From contig JAPOIJ010000017.1 in the NCBI GenBank assembly GCA_029979005.1, positions 1-45,168 on the forward strand: a stretch of DNA of 45,168 nucleotides, read 5' to 3'. The DNA comes from Planctomycetota bacterium. GTDB lineage: Bacteria; Planctomycetota; Planctomycetia; Pirellulales; Pirellulaceae. Positions 17,881 to 27,268 of this stretch are shown here, piece after piece; positions within the stretch are counted from its first letter, which is position 1, and each line of letters opens with the position of its first letter. The notes below the pieces were generated by a model that was given only the letters and a program-made list of their open reading frames with translations, was not told the origin of the DNA and did not search any database. The position numbers were made by a program, and so were the translations under genes.

Positions 17881-20721
17881 ATGCAACGCCTTCGCTTTTT
17901 AAGCCTAGTGCTATGTGCTCTCGTAATCGCAACCATTGCGGTTAACGAAAGCGTTACAGCCCAGGTTCCCGCCACTACCCCCAAGCCTGCAACAAAGCCG
18001 CCGGCTAAGCCAGATTTTCCACCCATTGAGAAAATCACAGAGGGTTACACTGAGATTAAGGTGCAGGATGGAACGACACCGTTTTTCAAACTTTGGAAAA
18101 ACCCCAAAGATGGAAACATGCTGGCTCAACTGCCGAAGGATTTCGCGAGTTCTAAAACGCGGCACTTTATCGCTCCAACCGTAGCTGGTGGAGAAGTCTT
18201 TGCTGGTTTGCAGTCCGATGCTTTTTATGTTTACTGGAAGCAATACGGCAAAAAAGTCGCTTTGATTCAAGAAAATCTCTCTATTAAGGGATCGGACGAA
18301 GAGTCCAAGTCTTCGGTAGATCGTTTGTTTACCGATAAGGTTTTGCTCAGTCTGCCGATTTTGACAATGGCTAAAGGCGGTGGCCCGGTCATTGATCTTG
18401 ACGCGTTGCTCGTTGGAAACGCCCGGGTGTTCTTTGGGTCCGGCGTTTCGCCGCAGTCATCTCTTTTGACGATCAAAAAAGCGAAAGCGTTTCCGAGCAA
18501 TATCGAAGTGGCATTTGAAGTCCCAATGTCGAACGGAAATTTAAAAACGCTTCATTATTCGATCAGTAAAATTCAGGGCACGCCGACTTTCAAACCAAGA
18601 ATGGCCGACCAGCGAATTGGTTATTTCACAACCTCCTACAGCGATTACGGCAAGTACGAGGGTGATGATACTGATGTCCGTTACGTCAATCGATGGCATC
18701 TCGAGAAACGAGATCCGAAGCTAAAGCTAAGTCCGCCTAAGCAACCAATCGTTTTTTATATCGAGCACACCACTCCGGTACGCTACCGCCGCTGGGTTCG
18801 TCAGGGAATTTTGAATTGGAATAAAGCGTTCGAGCAAATCGGCATTATTGATGCAATTGAGGTTCGACAGCAGGACAAGACTACCAATCAGCATATTGAT
18901 TTGGATCCGGAAGACGTGCGGTACAACTTTGTCCGTTGGCTCAATAACAATGTCAGTACTGCGATTGGCCCGAGTCGCGCAAATCCTCTGACGGGCGAAA
19001 TCCTAGACGCGGATATCGTCTTGACAGACGGCTGGATTCGCGTATTTGAAGATCAGTTTTCGGAATTGATGCCTAAGATTGTGATGGACGGAATGACTCC
19101 GGAAACACTGGCTTGGTTCGAGAAGCATCCCGAGTGGGATCCTCGAATTAGAATGGCAGATCCTTCTGAGCGCGATTTTATTCGTCAACAATTAGCTCAT
19201 CAGGCCAAAGTGGCAGCGCAAGCGGATAACCAGTGGGAGCTGAAGACCCGATTGATGGGCGATGAGCCGATGGACGGAATTGCCGGTCGTCAGAGTCAGG
19301 TTAACGGAGCTTGCATGGCCGCTGAAGGACGCGGTTTTGATGTTGGGTTGATGCGCATGACGATGGCCATGATGCGAGCTCAGCAAGACGAAAAGAAAGA
19401 TGAGGAGAAAAAAGAAGGCGAGGAAGATGCAAAGAAAGAAGCAGATGAAGATAAAGAGCAAATGCTTGACGGCATGCCTGAGTCATTCATCGGCCCGCTC
19501 CTTGCTGATCTCGTTTCACACGAAGTCGGACACACCCTTGGTCTGCGTCACAATTTCAAAGCGTCCAGCGTTTATGAGTTGGAGCAGATGAATAGTGAAG
19601 ATTTCAAAGGGAAAAAGCCGCTTGCTGGAAGCGTTATGGATTACCTGCCTACCAACTTTCGAGTCGAAAACGGTACGGTTCAGGGAGACTACGCAATGAT
19701 CGGAGTCGGCCCTTACGATATGTGGGCAATTGAGTACGGCTATACGCTCGATGACAAGAACTTGAAAAAGATTCTTTCACGGGTCGCTGAGCCGGAACTT
19801 GTGTTTTGCACAGACGAAGATACTTATGGACCGGATCCTTTAGCGCGTCGTTACGATTTCGCCAAAGATCCATTGAAGTTTGCACAGGATCAAGTCGCGT
19901 TGGCGAAAATGCATCGAGAGAAGATTCTTGAGAATTTCGTCAAAGATGGTGACGCCTGGGCCAAGGCTCGCAAGGGTTACTTGATGACGCTTGGTTTACA
20001 AACCAAAGCGAATTCAATGATGTCAAACTGGCTTGGTGGAACTTATGTGAACCGCGACAAAAAAGGCGATCCCAATGGGCGAAAGCCAATCGTTGTGGTT
20101 GAAGTTGAGCGACAGCGGGCGGCTTTGGATTTTGTCATCTCAAACACTTTCTTTGATGAATGTTTCGGGTTGACGCCTGAGTTGCTGGCTCACATGACGA
20201 CTGACTACTTCGGTGGCTTCCTTTCGCGAATGAACAATGAACCGGCGTGGCCTGTACATGATCGCGTGATGGGTGTGCAAGCGTCTGTGTTGTCCCAGTT
20301 GATGAACCCGACAACTCTGCGGCGTGTTTACGATAATGAGTTCCGTGTTCCGTCTGATCAGGATGCCGTCACACTCAATGAAATTCTGGATAAGGTTTCT
20401 GCAGCAATCTGGTCGGAGATTGATGAAGCTCCAAAAGGAAAGTTTACGGAGCGTAATCCTGCGATCTCAAGCCTTCGCCGAAACCTTCAGACTGAGCACA
20501 TGCAACGGTTGTTTGACCTTGGTGCTGAGCAACGTGGCGGTAGTGCTGCGATGAAGCCAATTGCGAATTTGGCTTCACTACAGCTTTCCGAGCTTAATGA
20601 GAAGCTGCAGAAAGCTCTCGAGAGTGATAACTATGACGCGTACACCAAAGCCCACTTGGTTGATGCCCAGACACGGGTTCAAAAGTGGTTGGATGCACAG
20701 TACGTGATCAGCGCGAAGTGA
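17881..20721 (+). CDS. Secreted zinc metalloprotease (DUF5117/DUF4953 type)
   Basis: The product is 946 residues from ATG 17881, with CAGGAG 7 to 12 bases upstream. The signal peptide is residues 1-27, followed by a Pro/Lys-rich linker. The N-terminal half matches the DUF5117-like region preceding metzincin-type catalytic domains ('YFTTSYSDYG', 'RYVNRWHLEK', 'PIVFYIEHTTPVRYRRWVR'). The zinc site is HEVGHTLGLRH: His547, Glu548, His551 and His557. 'SVMDY' about 40 residues later is a plausible Met-turn. A run of alternating Glu/Lys/Asp lies at about 502-529, directly before the zinc helix, and looks like a disordered, perhaps lineage-specific insertion. The protein is periplasmic or extracellular and its substrate is unknown. 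It stands alone and is followed by a good terminator. Confidence 0.92.
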   Translation: MQRLRFLSLVLCALVIATIAVNESVTAQVPATTPKPATKPPAKPDFPPIEKITEGYTEIKVQDGTTPFFKLWKNPKDGNMLAQLPKDFASSKTRHFIAPTVAGGEVFAGLQSDAFYVYWKQYGKKVALIQENLSIKGSDEESKSSVDRLFTDKVLLSLPILTMAKGGGPVIDLDALLVGNARVFFGSGVSPQSSLLTIKKAKAFPSNIEVAFEVPMSNGNLKTLHYSISKIQGTPTFKPRMADQRIGYFTTSYSDYGKYEGDDTDVRYVNRWHLEKRDPKLKLSPPKQPIVFYIEHTTPVRYRRWVRQGILNWNKAFEQIGIIDAIEVRQQDKTTNQHIDLDPEDVRYNFVRWLNNNVSTAIGPSRANPLTGEILDADIVLTDGWIRVFEDQFSELMPKIVMDGMTPETLAWFEKHPEWDPRIRMADPSERDFIRQQLAHQAKVAAQADNQWELKTRLMGDEPMDGIAGRQSQVNGACMAAEGRGFDVGLMRMTMAMMRAQQDEKKDEEKKEGEEDAKKEADEDKEQMLDGMPESFIGPLLADLVSHEVGHTLGLRHNFKASSVYELEQMNSEDFKGKKPLAGSVMDYLPTNFRVENGTVQGDYAMIGVGPYDMWAIEYGYTLDDKNLKKILSRVAEPELVFCTDEDTYGPDPLARRYDFAKDPLKFAQDQVALAKMHREKILENFVKDGDAWAKARKGYLMTLGLQTKANSMMSNWLGGTYVNRDKKGDPNGRKPIVVVEVERQRAALDFVISNTFFDECFGLTPELLAHMTTDYFGGFLSRMNNEPAWPVHDRVMGVQASVLSQLMNPTTLRRVYDNEFRVPSDQDAVTLNEILDKVSAAIWSEIDEAPKGKFTERNPAISSLRRNLQTEHMQRLFDLGAEQRGGSAAMKPIANLASLQLSELNEKLQKALESDNYDAYTKAHLVDAQTRVQKWLDAQYVISAK

Positions 20722-20755
20722 TTAATCATTTATTGATTAATTAGAAATCTAAATG

Positions 20756-20789
20756 CCGGCCTTGTGTTCATGCACGGGGCCGGTTTTTT
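20756..20789 (+). terminator. Rho-independent terminator of the metalloprotease gene
   Basis: CCGGCC (20756-20761) pairs with GGCCGG (20778-20783), with an inner GTG/CAC helix, followed by six T. It lies 35 bases after the stop codon. An AT-rich inverted repeat (TTAATCA/TGATTAA, 20722-20740) lies between. Confidence 0.85.
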
Positions 20790-20937
20790 GTTGATAAAGA
20801 ATGCCGCCTCCAGGGGCATCGATACCTCTGTGCTGAAGGAGGGAGAACTGTGATGATCCAGGCAAATGGAAAATCGTAATTGGATCACTGGTGTCAGAGG
20901 GGAATCGGCTGGTCAGGGCAGGGCCGGTATTGTTGTA

Positions 20938-20972
20938 ATAAAAAAAGGGGAACCGTTGTCGGTTCCCCTTTT
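20938..20972 (-). terminator. Rho-independent terminator of the outer-membrane protein gene
   Basis: A 12-pair stem, AAAAGGGGAACC (20943-20954) with GGTTCCCCTTTT (20961-20972), has a six-base loop. On the minus strand a U tract follows, from the A run at 20940-20946. It lies 44 bases past the minus-strand stop at 21016. Confidence 0.85.
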
Positions 20973-21015
20973 GGTAGATTGGCCGTGCTGTTTGCAGAGC
21001 TCGACGGGTTTTCCG

Positions 21016-21984
21016 TTAATAGTTGAAGTTCAATCCAAAGGAAATAGCGTGGAAGAACGGTGTGTTACCGGTTTGAATTCCAGTTGCTCCGGTGGTGATC
21101 AGCTGAGCGGGTGCCAAGGCCACGCCGTCGATCCAGGTTGCTTCGTAACCCACGTAGGATGAAACACTGTTGGGAACAATGTCTACGTAAAGCCGACCGC
21201 CGACTTCACCAAGAAACGATCCGGTTGACTTGGTTTGACTCGTTTGAGTTTCGACCGTGGAAACGGTGTCGGAGACAGATGTGGTTACTTCGGTTGGATT
21301 CATGTAGCCACCGGCTCGGATGAAGCTGTTGACATAGAAGTAACGGTTCATCGGGATATTTAACTCGAGCCCGGTTTGAAGTCCGATCAGTGCATTGGTT
21401 GCTTCCGTCGTTTGTGTTTGAGTGAAATCAACCGTTGTGCCGTCGCCAGGATCGATAGAAATCGATCCGCCAAGCTTGACGCGATCTCTGGTGGATACAA
21501 ATCGCGGCCCAAACATTAAGGTGACACCGGGTGAGATGTTTCGCCGTTTCATTACTTCAATACTGAAATAGTCAGACTCGTAATCATAATTGACCGTCGT
21601 TGGAATCAGGTCAGGCGAGGGGAAAAACGGTGACTGGAGATTGTCGCCTTCGAATTCATAGGCCTCGTCCCAGCTGGCTAGAATGGAACGAATTTCCAGT
21701 TCTTTGCCGACAGGAGTGACAAATGAGAATTTAACTTCGGCTCCAACGGTGTTACCCAAATCGGAGGCCTGAGTTGAATCGAACAGAGGTGCGAGCGTGA
21801 TCTCGTCGGTGATCAATGGCAGTGCCAGATCATCTCCCGGGCGATCATAAGCCTTCGCACCAAACTCTACTGTCCAACGCGAGTCCTTCGCCACACTCAT
21901 GGGCGATTGTGCGTTCGCCTGAAGTACAAAAGTGGCGTTCGCTAAAAAAACGACGAGCGATGCAAAAAACGTTAACTTCCTCAC
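21016..21984 (-). CDS. Probable outer-membrane beta-barrel protein
   Basis: The product is 322 residues. I choose the GTG at 21982-21984, because GGAGG lies 5 bases upstream and the product then opens 'MRKLTFFASLVVFLANATF', a good signal peptide. A TTG four codons earlier would overlap its own ribosome site. The mature part alternates polar and hydrophobic residues, is rich in Thr, Ser and Gly and aromatic residues, has no helices, and ends in an aromatic-rich strand '...HAISFGLNFNY' with a terminal Tyr. This is the usual pattern of outer-membrane barrels recognised by the Bam complex. The segment 'MRRNISPGVTLMFGPRFVSTRDRVKLGG' (split here by a turn after 'SPG') resembles barrel strands of planctomycete BBP7-like proteins. 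The role could be pore, adhesin or structural; no ligand is evident. It is monocistronic with its own terminator. Confidence 0.7.
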   Translation of the reverse strand: MRKLTFFASLVVFLANATFVLQANAQSPMSVAKDSRWTVEFGAKAYDRPGDDLALPLITDEITLAPLFDSTQASDLGNTVGAEVKFSFVTPVGKELEIRSILASWDEAYEFEGDNLQSPFFPSPDLIPTTVNYDYESDYFSIEVMKRRNISPGVTLMFGPRFVSTRDRVKLGGSISIDPGDGTTVDFTQTQTTEATNALIGLQTGLELNIPMNRYFYVNSFIRAGGYMNPTEVTTSVSDTVSTVETQTSQTKSTGSFLGEVGGRLYVDIVPNSVSSYVGYEATWIDGVALAPAQLITTGATGIQTGNTPFFHAISFGLNFNY

Positions 21985-22051
21985 GGGAGCCTCCAAACCT
22001 ATTCCGGCGCAGTTGTGGTGTCTGCAAAATTGGATCGGCCTGAACCTAAGG

Positions 22052-22070
22052 AATAATAAGTACTATTATC
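22052..22070. promoter_or_regulatory. AT-rich dyad upstream of the outer-membrane protein gene
   Basis: A nearly perfect inverted repeat (ATAATA and TATTAT around AGTAC) lies 68 bases upstream of the start at 21984. Its size and placement would suit a dimeric repressor or an AT-rich promoter core. There is no direct evidence of function. Confidence 0.25.
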
Positions 22071-22161
22071 ACTGCCCGAAAGAACAACTTGTATTCGCGA
22101 GAACTCCTATAGTGCCTATCTTTCGAGGTGGTGGTTCGTTAAGAGGGCTAGTGCTGTCGGT

Positions 22162-22635
22162 TTAGCGATTGCTGGGGCGTAGTTTGAATAGTGATCGCTT
22201 GGTGGTTGCCTCTTGAGAGGCGGCAGATTTTGAAGATTCTTGCGACTGGCCGTCCGATTTGTAGATCGAATAGTCGAAGGGGGGGATCTCTTTTTCGAGT
22301 TTCATCGCCTTGGCCTGGATACGAATCACTTTTTCGAAATAGATAAAGGGGTAGTTGGTATTGGGCCGTTTGGTTCGCCCCCATTGGTAACTGGTGCTAA
22401 CCAATCGAGAGGGTATTTTTCCGAGTTTTACTTGCATTACGATCTGATTTACAAACTTCTTCTCCTCGTCAGCTCGGGTCTTTAGCAGTGCATTGAGTTG
22501 TCTTTCATACTCGATGAACTGGGCGTCAGTAAATGATTCCGGTAGAAAGTCGTCGCCAGATCCAGTCGTTGGCGATAGGAGTAAGAGTGCGAAACAGGTG
22601 ATTAACAGCAGGCTATACCTTGCGATATTTGTCAT
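22162..22635 (-). CDS. Small secreted protein, unknown function
   Basis: The product is 157 residues. The ATG at 22633-22635 is preferred to the GTG nine codons earlier, because the signal peptide (IARYSLLLITCFALLLLS, cleavage near 'GSG') then starts at the N-terminus. The mature part is charged and helical ('FIEYERQLNALLKTRADEEKKF', 'RIQAKAMKLEKEIPPF') with a Ser/Gln-rich tail. No family is recognised and there are no cysteines in the mature part. It lies 177 bases upstream of the barrel protein on the same strand; the intervening region has the dyad, so separate transcription is likely. The region 22636-22995 between this gene and the divergent zinc-ribbon gene holds no convincing gene and should contain both promoters. 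Confidence 0.65.
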   Translation of the reverse strand: MTNIARYSLLLITCFALLLLSPTTGSGDDFLPESFTDAQFIEYERQLNALLKTRADEEKKFVNQIVMQVKLGKIPSRLVSTSYQWGRTKRPNTNYPFIYFEKVIRIQAKAMKLEKEIPPFDYSIYKSDGQSQESSKSAASQEATTKRSLFKLRPSNR

Positions 22636-22995
22636 TATTTTCTCGTCGCGAAGATTCGTCACACAATTAAAACGTCGCCGTTAATAGGCTTTTTAGGTTC
22701 CTTATGACAGATCAATTTGATCTGTCAGGGCGGTATCTTCGCTAGCGAGCTACAAGCGGTGGCGTTATTAAGTTGGATGATGTAGCCAGAATTGTTGAAG
22801 TTCGGTCATCGTTTGCGGGGCGATTTCTTGAAAAGGGGCTCTTGGATCGGCAAAACATTAAGCGAGTTATTTTAAAATTGCTGTGCTGGTCTGTGTTTTT
22901 CCCTATTTCTTCAGATATACTCTGTGCTAGCTTTTTTGGAACCGATTTTGATCCCTTTACCGAGATGGGGGCTCTAAGTTAGAGAGCGATGCAGC

Positions 22996-24105
22996 ATGGC
23001 TACCCTTTCCTTTTCATGCCCCCAATGCGGGAAGCTTCATGAGCGCGTAAAAAGCGGCATGGTCGGGTTCAAAGTGAAATGTAAATGTGGGTTTATCTTT
23101 CGTTTGGGATCGAAAGAGGACAAAAACGAAGAATTTGGCGATATTATTCGCAAAAAGAGGGAGATGAAGCGGAAAGCGGCAGAGGCTGCCCAGCTGAATC
23201 GCTCTAATCGGGAGCAGGCGGCGTTTGATCTTCTTCCGAAATTTGATCCTTTCGATCCAAATCGAGAAGACGCTCCTTCGCCTTCCAACGAAATTCAATC
23301 GCCAATATCTGAGGGCGTTATTTCAGCGTCCGATGAAAGCGTAGAGTTGGAAGCTTTCCATTTGCCGCCACCGATCCCTGATGATGACCCTTCTCTGATG
23401 GTAGCCCAACCGGGAACGAGCGGTGATTTGCGTTCGCGACCTCCGGGGGTGGCGGTTGGTTTAACTGAGTTAAGTCGTTCTGAGGAGAAGGAATCGCGGG
23501 CGGTTGCTGGGCAAATTCCAGATGAGTTGCTCGATAGCATTGATTCAGGTTTGCCAGAAGAACCGATTCCGCTACCGGGCAGCGGTGTGATTCGCGAACA
23601 AAAAAAATTGGTGCAGGGGCGGCCGAAGAAACAGGCAAAGACAAGCGGTTCTAGTTCATTCCTGTTTTCGTTGGCTGGCCTGATCTTGTCTATGATCCTC
23701 GGGCCGATCTACGTCTTTGGTTTTGGTTATCGCTTTTTGATATCCGGTGCTTACGCTGCTGCTGCGGTTGCCGCTGAGAATTCTGCGGATGCGGCGGTGT
23801 TGGTTTCATTGCCGGCTACGTTGCATGTTACGAACATGGTGGTCTGTTTTGTGCTCAGCAGCACTCTACTTTTCACATTCGTGTTGGCAATCGTTGAGAT
23901 GGTAAAATCTCAGCTTTATTTTTGGCCGTGGATGATTCAAGGAGGTGCGGCGGCGATTGGATTAATTCTGGCCTGTGCCCAGGTGGGGTTTTACTTTCAA
24001 GCAGGCTCGTCTTTTTTGTATATCCTAATCCAGCTCGTCGTAATGGTACTGCCTCCGCTAGTGATCACTGCCAATAGCATCGCTCGTTTGATCGCCCGTT
24101 CTTAA
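22996..24105 (+). CDS. Zinc-ribbon membrane protein
   Basis: The product is 369 residues from ATG 22996; only GAGAG-like bases 10 or more upstream could act as a ribosome site. The N-terminus carries a four-cysteine zinc ribbon: Cys8, Cys11, Cys29 and Cys31 ('CPQCG' and 'CKCGF'). A basic helix follows ('RKKREMKRKAAEAAQ'), then a long Pro/Ser/Glu-rich, probably disordered linker (about 80-215). Four hydrophobic segments end the protein (about 222-242, 280-300, 315-334 and 340-360). Planctomycetes have many such ribbon-linker-membrane proteins with no assigned role. The ribbon should face the cytoplasm. It stands alone and converges on aspS, whose stop is 80 bases away. A function cannot be assigned from sequence. 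Confidence 0.75.
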   Translation: MATLSFSCPQCGKLHERVKSGMVGFKVKCKCGFIFRLGSKEDKNEEFGDIIRKKREMKRKAAEAAQLNRSNREQAAFDLLPKFDPFDPNREDAPSPSNEIQSPISEGVISASDESVELEAFHLPPPIPDDDPSLMVAQPGTSGDLRSRPPGVAVGLTELSRSEEKESRAVAGQIPDELLDSIDSGLPEEPIPLPGSGVIREQKKLVQGRPKKQAKTSGSSSFLFSLAGLILSMILGPIYVFGFGYRFLISGAYAAAAVAAENSADAAVLVSLPATLHVTNMVVCFVLSSTLLFTFVLAIVEMVKSQLYFWPWMIQGGAAAIGLILACAQVGFYFQAGSSFLYILIQLVVMVLPPLVITANSIARLIARS

Positions 24106-24185
24106 TCCAATTGGTTGCTGACCGCATATAAGCGATGGAAAGTGCCCGGGATCGACTTGGTCGTTTCGTTAACCCGTACCGTCGC

Positions 24186-25985
24186 TTAGCTCTGACTGTC
24201 GGTTTTCTGATTTCCTGCTGATTTAGAGATTTCAATTCCTAAATCCTCCAGTTGCAGGTTTTCAACGACATTGGGTGCTTCAGTCATCATGTCGTATGCT
24301 TTTTGGGTTTTCGGGAATGCAATGCAATCACGAATGTTGTCGAGCCCAGCGAATAACATGACGACCCGGTCGATGCCAAGAGCAATACCTCCGTGAGGGG
24401 GAGCGCCATATTTCAATGCATCGAGTAAAAATCCGAATCGCTCTTGAGCCGATTCTTCGTCGAGTCCGAGCAGGCCGAAGACTTTTTGTTGAATGCCACT
24501 ATCGTGAATTCGAATGGTTCCACCGCCCGCTTCATAGCCATTGATAACGAGGTCATAGGCTTTTGCTCGAGTTTTTCCGGCGTCGCTGTCAAGTTGGTCG
24601 AGGTCTTGATCGCGAGGGGCGGTAAATGGATGATGCATCGCAGTCCAGCGTTCTGTTTCATCGCCACGCTCGAACATTGGGAATTCAACTACCCAAGAAA
24701 AATGCATTTCTTTGGGGTCGTAGAGTTCTAATTCAACTCCCATTCGTTTTCGAATGGAGTAAAGTCCTTTGCAGCTAATGTCCCACGTATCGGCAATCAA
24801 CAGCAGCAGATCTCCCGGCTCCGCATCGAATCTCGTTTTTAGATCTGCGAGTTCTTCTTCGGTGAAGAATTTAGCAATCGGTGAAAATAGTGAACCATCC
24901 TCTTCACATCGGAACCAGGCCAGGCCTTTCGCACCAAAGTCATCTTTGACCATGTTGGTCAATTCGTCGATCCGTTTTCTCGAATACTTGGGTGCCGCAC
25001 CTTTGGCGTTGACACCGCGGACGAATTTCCCTGCCTCGGCGGTGCTCTTGAAAACACCGAAACCGCACGTTGAAGCAAGGTCGGTAATGTCGACAATCTC
25101 CATACCGAACCTAAGGTCGGGTGCATCGTGCCCAAATCGGGTCATCGCTTCGTCGTAGGTTAATCGCTGCAGCGGGAGTTGTAGGTCGAGCCCCAGAATT
25201 TCTTTGGCAAGTCGTTGCATCATGCCGTCAATCATGCCGATGACATCGTCGGAATCGACGAATGACATTTCTAAATCCAATTGCGTAAATTCGGGTTGGC
25301 GATCAGCACGAAGGTCTTCATCGCGGAAACAGCGGGCGACCTGGATGTAGCGATCGTAGCCGGCGATCATCATGATCTGTTTGTAAATTTGAGGCGACTG
25401 GGGGAGTGCGTAAAACTCTCCTTTGAACACTCGGCTGGGGACGAGATAATCCCTTGCCCCTTCGGGAGTACTGCGGCCTAAAATCGGAGTTTCGATATCG
25501 ATGAAATCGTTATCTGCGCAGTAGTCACGCATGGTCTTGATGATGCGGCTTCGCAGTTGAAGCGTATCCAGCATCTTCTCTCGGCGTAAATCTAAGTACC
25601 GGTGTTTGAGGCGAAGATCCTCTCCCGGGACATCTTTTTGACCCGGGACAAACGGGGGTGTTTTACATGCGTTGAGAATTTCCAGATCGCTGACGACGAA
25701 TTCGATTTCTCCGGTTGAGAGTTTCTGGTTGCTCTGACCATCGGGCCGAGGTCGAACTTTGCCAATTACTTTAATAACAAACTCATTCTTGAGTTTGCCC
25801 ATTTCGGCGAGGACTTCCGGAGTGGAATCCGGGTTGAACACAACTTGAGTGCGGCCATAGCGATCCCGCAAATCGATAAATGTAACTCCGCCAAAGTCAC
25901 GAATGGTGTCTACCCAGCCGCACAAAGTGGCCGTCTGTCCAACGTTCTCGATGGTTAATTCGCCGCAGGTATGAGTTCTTAGCAC
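24186..25985 (-). CDS. aspS: Aspartyl-tRNA synthetase
   Basis: The product is 599 residues, the bacterial AspRS length. It charges tRNA-Asp with aspartate in the cytoplasm. The N-terminal OB-fold anticodon-binding domain opens 'LRTHTCGEL' and contains 'GWVDTIRDFGGVTFIDLRDRYG'-type residues (split at 'RDFGG'). The class II catalytic core has motif 2 'RCFRDEDLRADRQPEFTQLD' and motif 3 'GGIALGIDRVVMLFAG'. Between them lies the bacterial GAD insertion (about 290-410). The start is GTG at 25983-25985 with AGAGGA 9 to 14 bases upstream, which fixes it. The sequence alone does not decide whether the enzyme also charges tRNA-Asn. It is monocistronic on the minus strand. The RNA-modification genes beginning at 26447 are divergent from it across a 461-base gap. 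Confidence 0.98.
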   Translation of the reverse strand: MLRTHTCGELTIENVGQTATLCGWVDTIRDFGGVTFIDLRDRYGRTQVVFNPDSTPEVLAEMGKLKNEFVIKVIGKVRPRPDGQSNQKLSTGEIEFVVSDLEILNACKTPPFVPGQKDVPGEDLRLKHRYLDLRREKMLDTLQLRSRIIKTMRDYCADNDFIDIETPILGRSTPEGARDYLVPSRVFKGEFYALPQSPQIYKQIMMIAGYDRYIQVARCFRDEDLRADRQPEFTQLDLEMSFVDSDDVIGMIDGMMQRLAKEILGLDLQLPLQRLTYDEAMTRFGHDAPDLRFGMEIVDITDLASTCGFGVFKSTAEAGKFVRGVNAKGAAPKYSRKRIDELTNMVKDDFGAKGLAWFRCEEDGSLFSPIAKFFTEEELADLKTRFDAEPGDLLLLIADTWDISCKGLYSIRKRMGVELELYDPKEMHFSWVVEFPMFERGDETERWTAMHHPFTAPRDQDLDQLDSDAGKTRAKAYDLVINGYEAGGGTIRIHDSGIQQKVFGLLGLDEESAQERFGFLLDALKYGAPPHGGIALGIDRVVMLFAGLDNIRDCIAFPKTQKAYDMMTEAPNVVENLQLEDLGIEISKSAGNQKTDSQS

Positions 25986-26446
25986 GAAAAGAATCCTCTA
26001 AGAGGTAAATGGTGATTTGCAACCGCTGATTTGGGTCTGTCTGGAATTGCTGAACGCAGAGTTCAGGCGGTGTGGGTCACAGAACGTTTTGTTCAAGGAA
26101 CCTAATATCGCAATTCCGAACGATTTGGCAAAGGCGTATTTGAAGAAGCTGAGCCATTAAACGGCTCAATTTAATCAGTTGGGAAGGTGTAAAATTGAGG
26201 TTGCTAGTCGCTGGACTAAGATTGTGGCATTCATTTTCACCAACTCAGCGTCCAAGTGGGCGATTTGCCGCTTAGACTGTTTGGAGTGGTAAGAGAATTT
26301 TGGTTTAGAATTTATCGGGTATGCGGTCATCGAGGGAACTTATTGACGGGATTCTCTTCCGTTCTACGCCGAAACGGCGGGACAGGGAGCACTCCGCAGT
26401 AAATTCCACTGATACACCACCAGATTAACGTGAGAATAGGAATAAG
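25986..26446. other. Intergenic region between aspS and the DUF2461 gene, no gene seen
   Basis: A 461-base divergent gap. It has only a short hairpin (GAGCC/GGCTC with a seven-base loop near 26151-26167) and AT-rich stretches. I found no leader peptide, T-box or tRNA in it. The promoters of both flanking genes should lie here. Confidence 0.5.
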
Positions 26447-27130
26447 ATGTTCAACGGTTTTCCCGAAGAGACGCTTCCGTTTCTGGCTGAATTGGCCGAC
26501 AACAATGACCGTGATTGGTTTCGGGAAAACAAGCCTCGTTATGAGGCGAGCGTTCTTGAACCCGCGATGGAATTTGTGGAGGCGATGGCGGCCCCGCTTC
26601 GAAAAGTCTCAAAGCATTTTTCCGCGGTGGCCAAGCGTTCTGGTGGATCAATCATGCGGGTTTATCGAGATACCAGGTTTTCAAAAAACAAGACGCCTTT
26701 TAAAACAAATCTTGGAATACAGTTCCGACATGAGTTTGGAAAAGATGTTCACGCCCCCGGCTTCTATTTTCATATCGCTCCCGGACGCATATTCGCAGGT
26801 GCCGGAATTTGGGGGCCGAAAAATCAGGTCCTTAACAAAATTCGCTTTTTAATTGACGATCGTCCGGATCGTTGGAAGCGAGTAACGCGTGCAAAGGCGT
26901 TTCGTGAGACATTCGAACTTCAAGGGAGTACGTTAATCCGCAACCCGAGGGATTACGAAGCGGATCATCCGTTAATTGTGGATTTAAAACGGAAGGATCA
27001 TATTGGAATTTGCTCACTTGAACCGTCAGAGATTAGGAGTCCCGATCTCGTGGAAAACCTGATCGCTCGCTACCGAATAGCAACCCCCTACGTTCGATTT
27101 TTGTGCGATTCGCTTTACTTACCCTGCTAA
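26447..27130 (+). CDS. DUF2461 (TIGR02453) family protein
   Basis: The product is 227 residues from ATG 26447, with AGGAAT 4 to 9 bases upstream, and it covers the whole family length. Diagnostic stretches are 'FLAELADNNDRDWFRENKPRYE' (family N-terminus, split after 'NNDRDW'), 'RVYRDTRFSKNKTPFKTN' and 'PGFYFHIAPGRIFAGAGIW', and the C-terminal '...RNPRDYEADHPLIVDLKRKD'. The family is widespread in bacteria and fungi. To my knowledge it has no established biochemical function, though the conserved Asn/Arg/Lys cluster suggests a ligand pocket. It is cytoplasmic. It is followed after 138 bases by the pseudouridine synthase gene on the same strand, which may have its own promoter. Confidence 0.93.
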   Translation: MFNGFPEETLPFLAELADNNDRDWFRENKPRYEASVLEPAMEFVEAMAAPLRKVSKHFSAVAKRSGGSIMRVYRDTRFSKNKTPFKTNLGIQFRHEFGKDVHAPGFYFHIAPGRIFAGAGIWGPKNQVLNKIRFLIDDRPDRWKRVTRAKAFRETFELQGSTLIRNPRDYEADHPLIVDLKRKDHIGICSLEPSEIRSPDLVENLIARYRIATPYVRFLCDSLYLPC

Positions 27131-27268
27131 ACTTACCCGGCTAGGCCTCACCGTGGTGTTTTCAGACTCTTCCCCTTGAACTGCGGTTGTGCTACCCCTA
27201 CGCGTCGGTTTTCAGGTACGATTGGGGTTCGCATCTGTCTGTAACTGACCCAGGGGATTTTGAAACTC

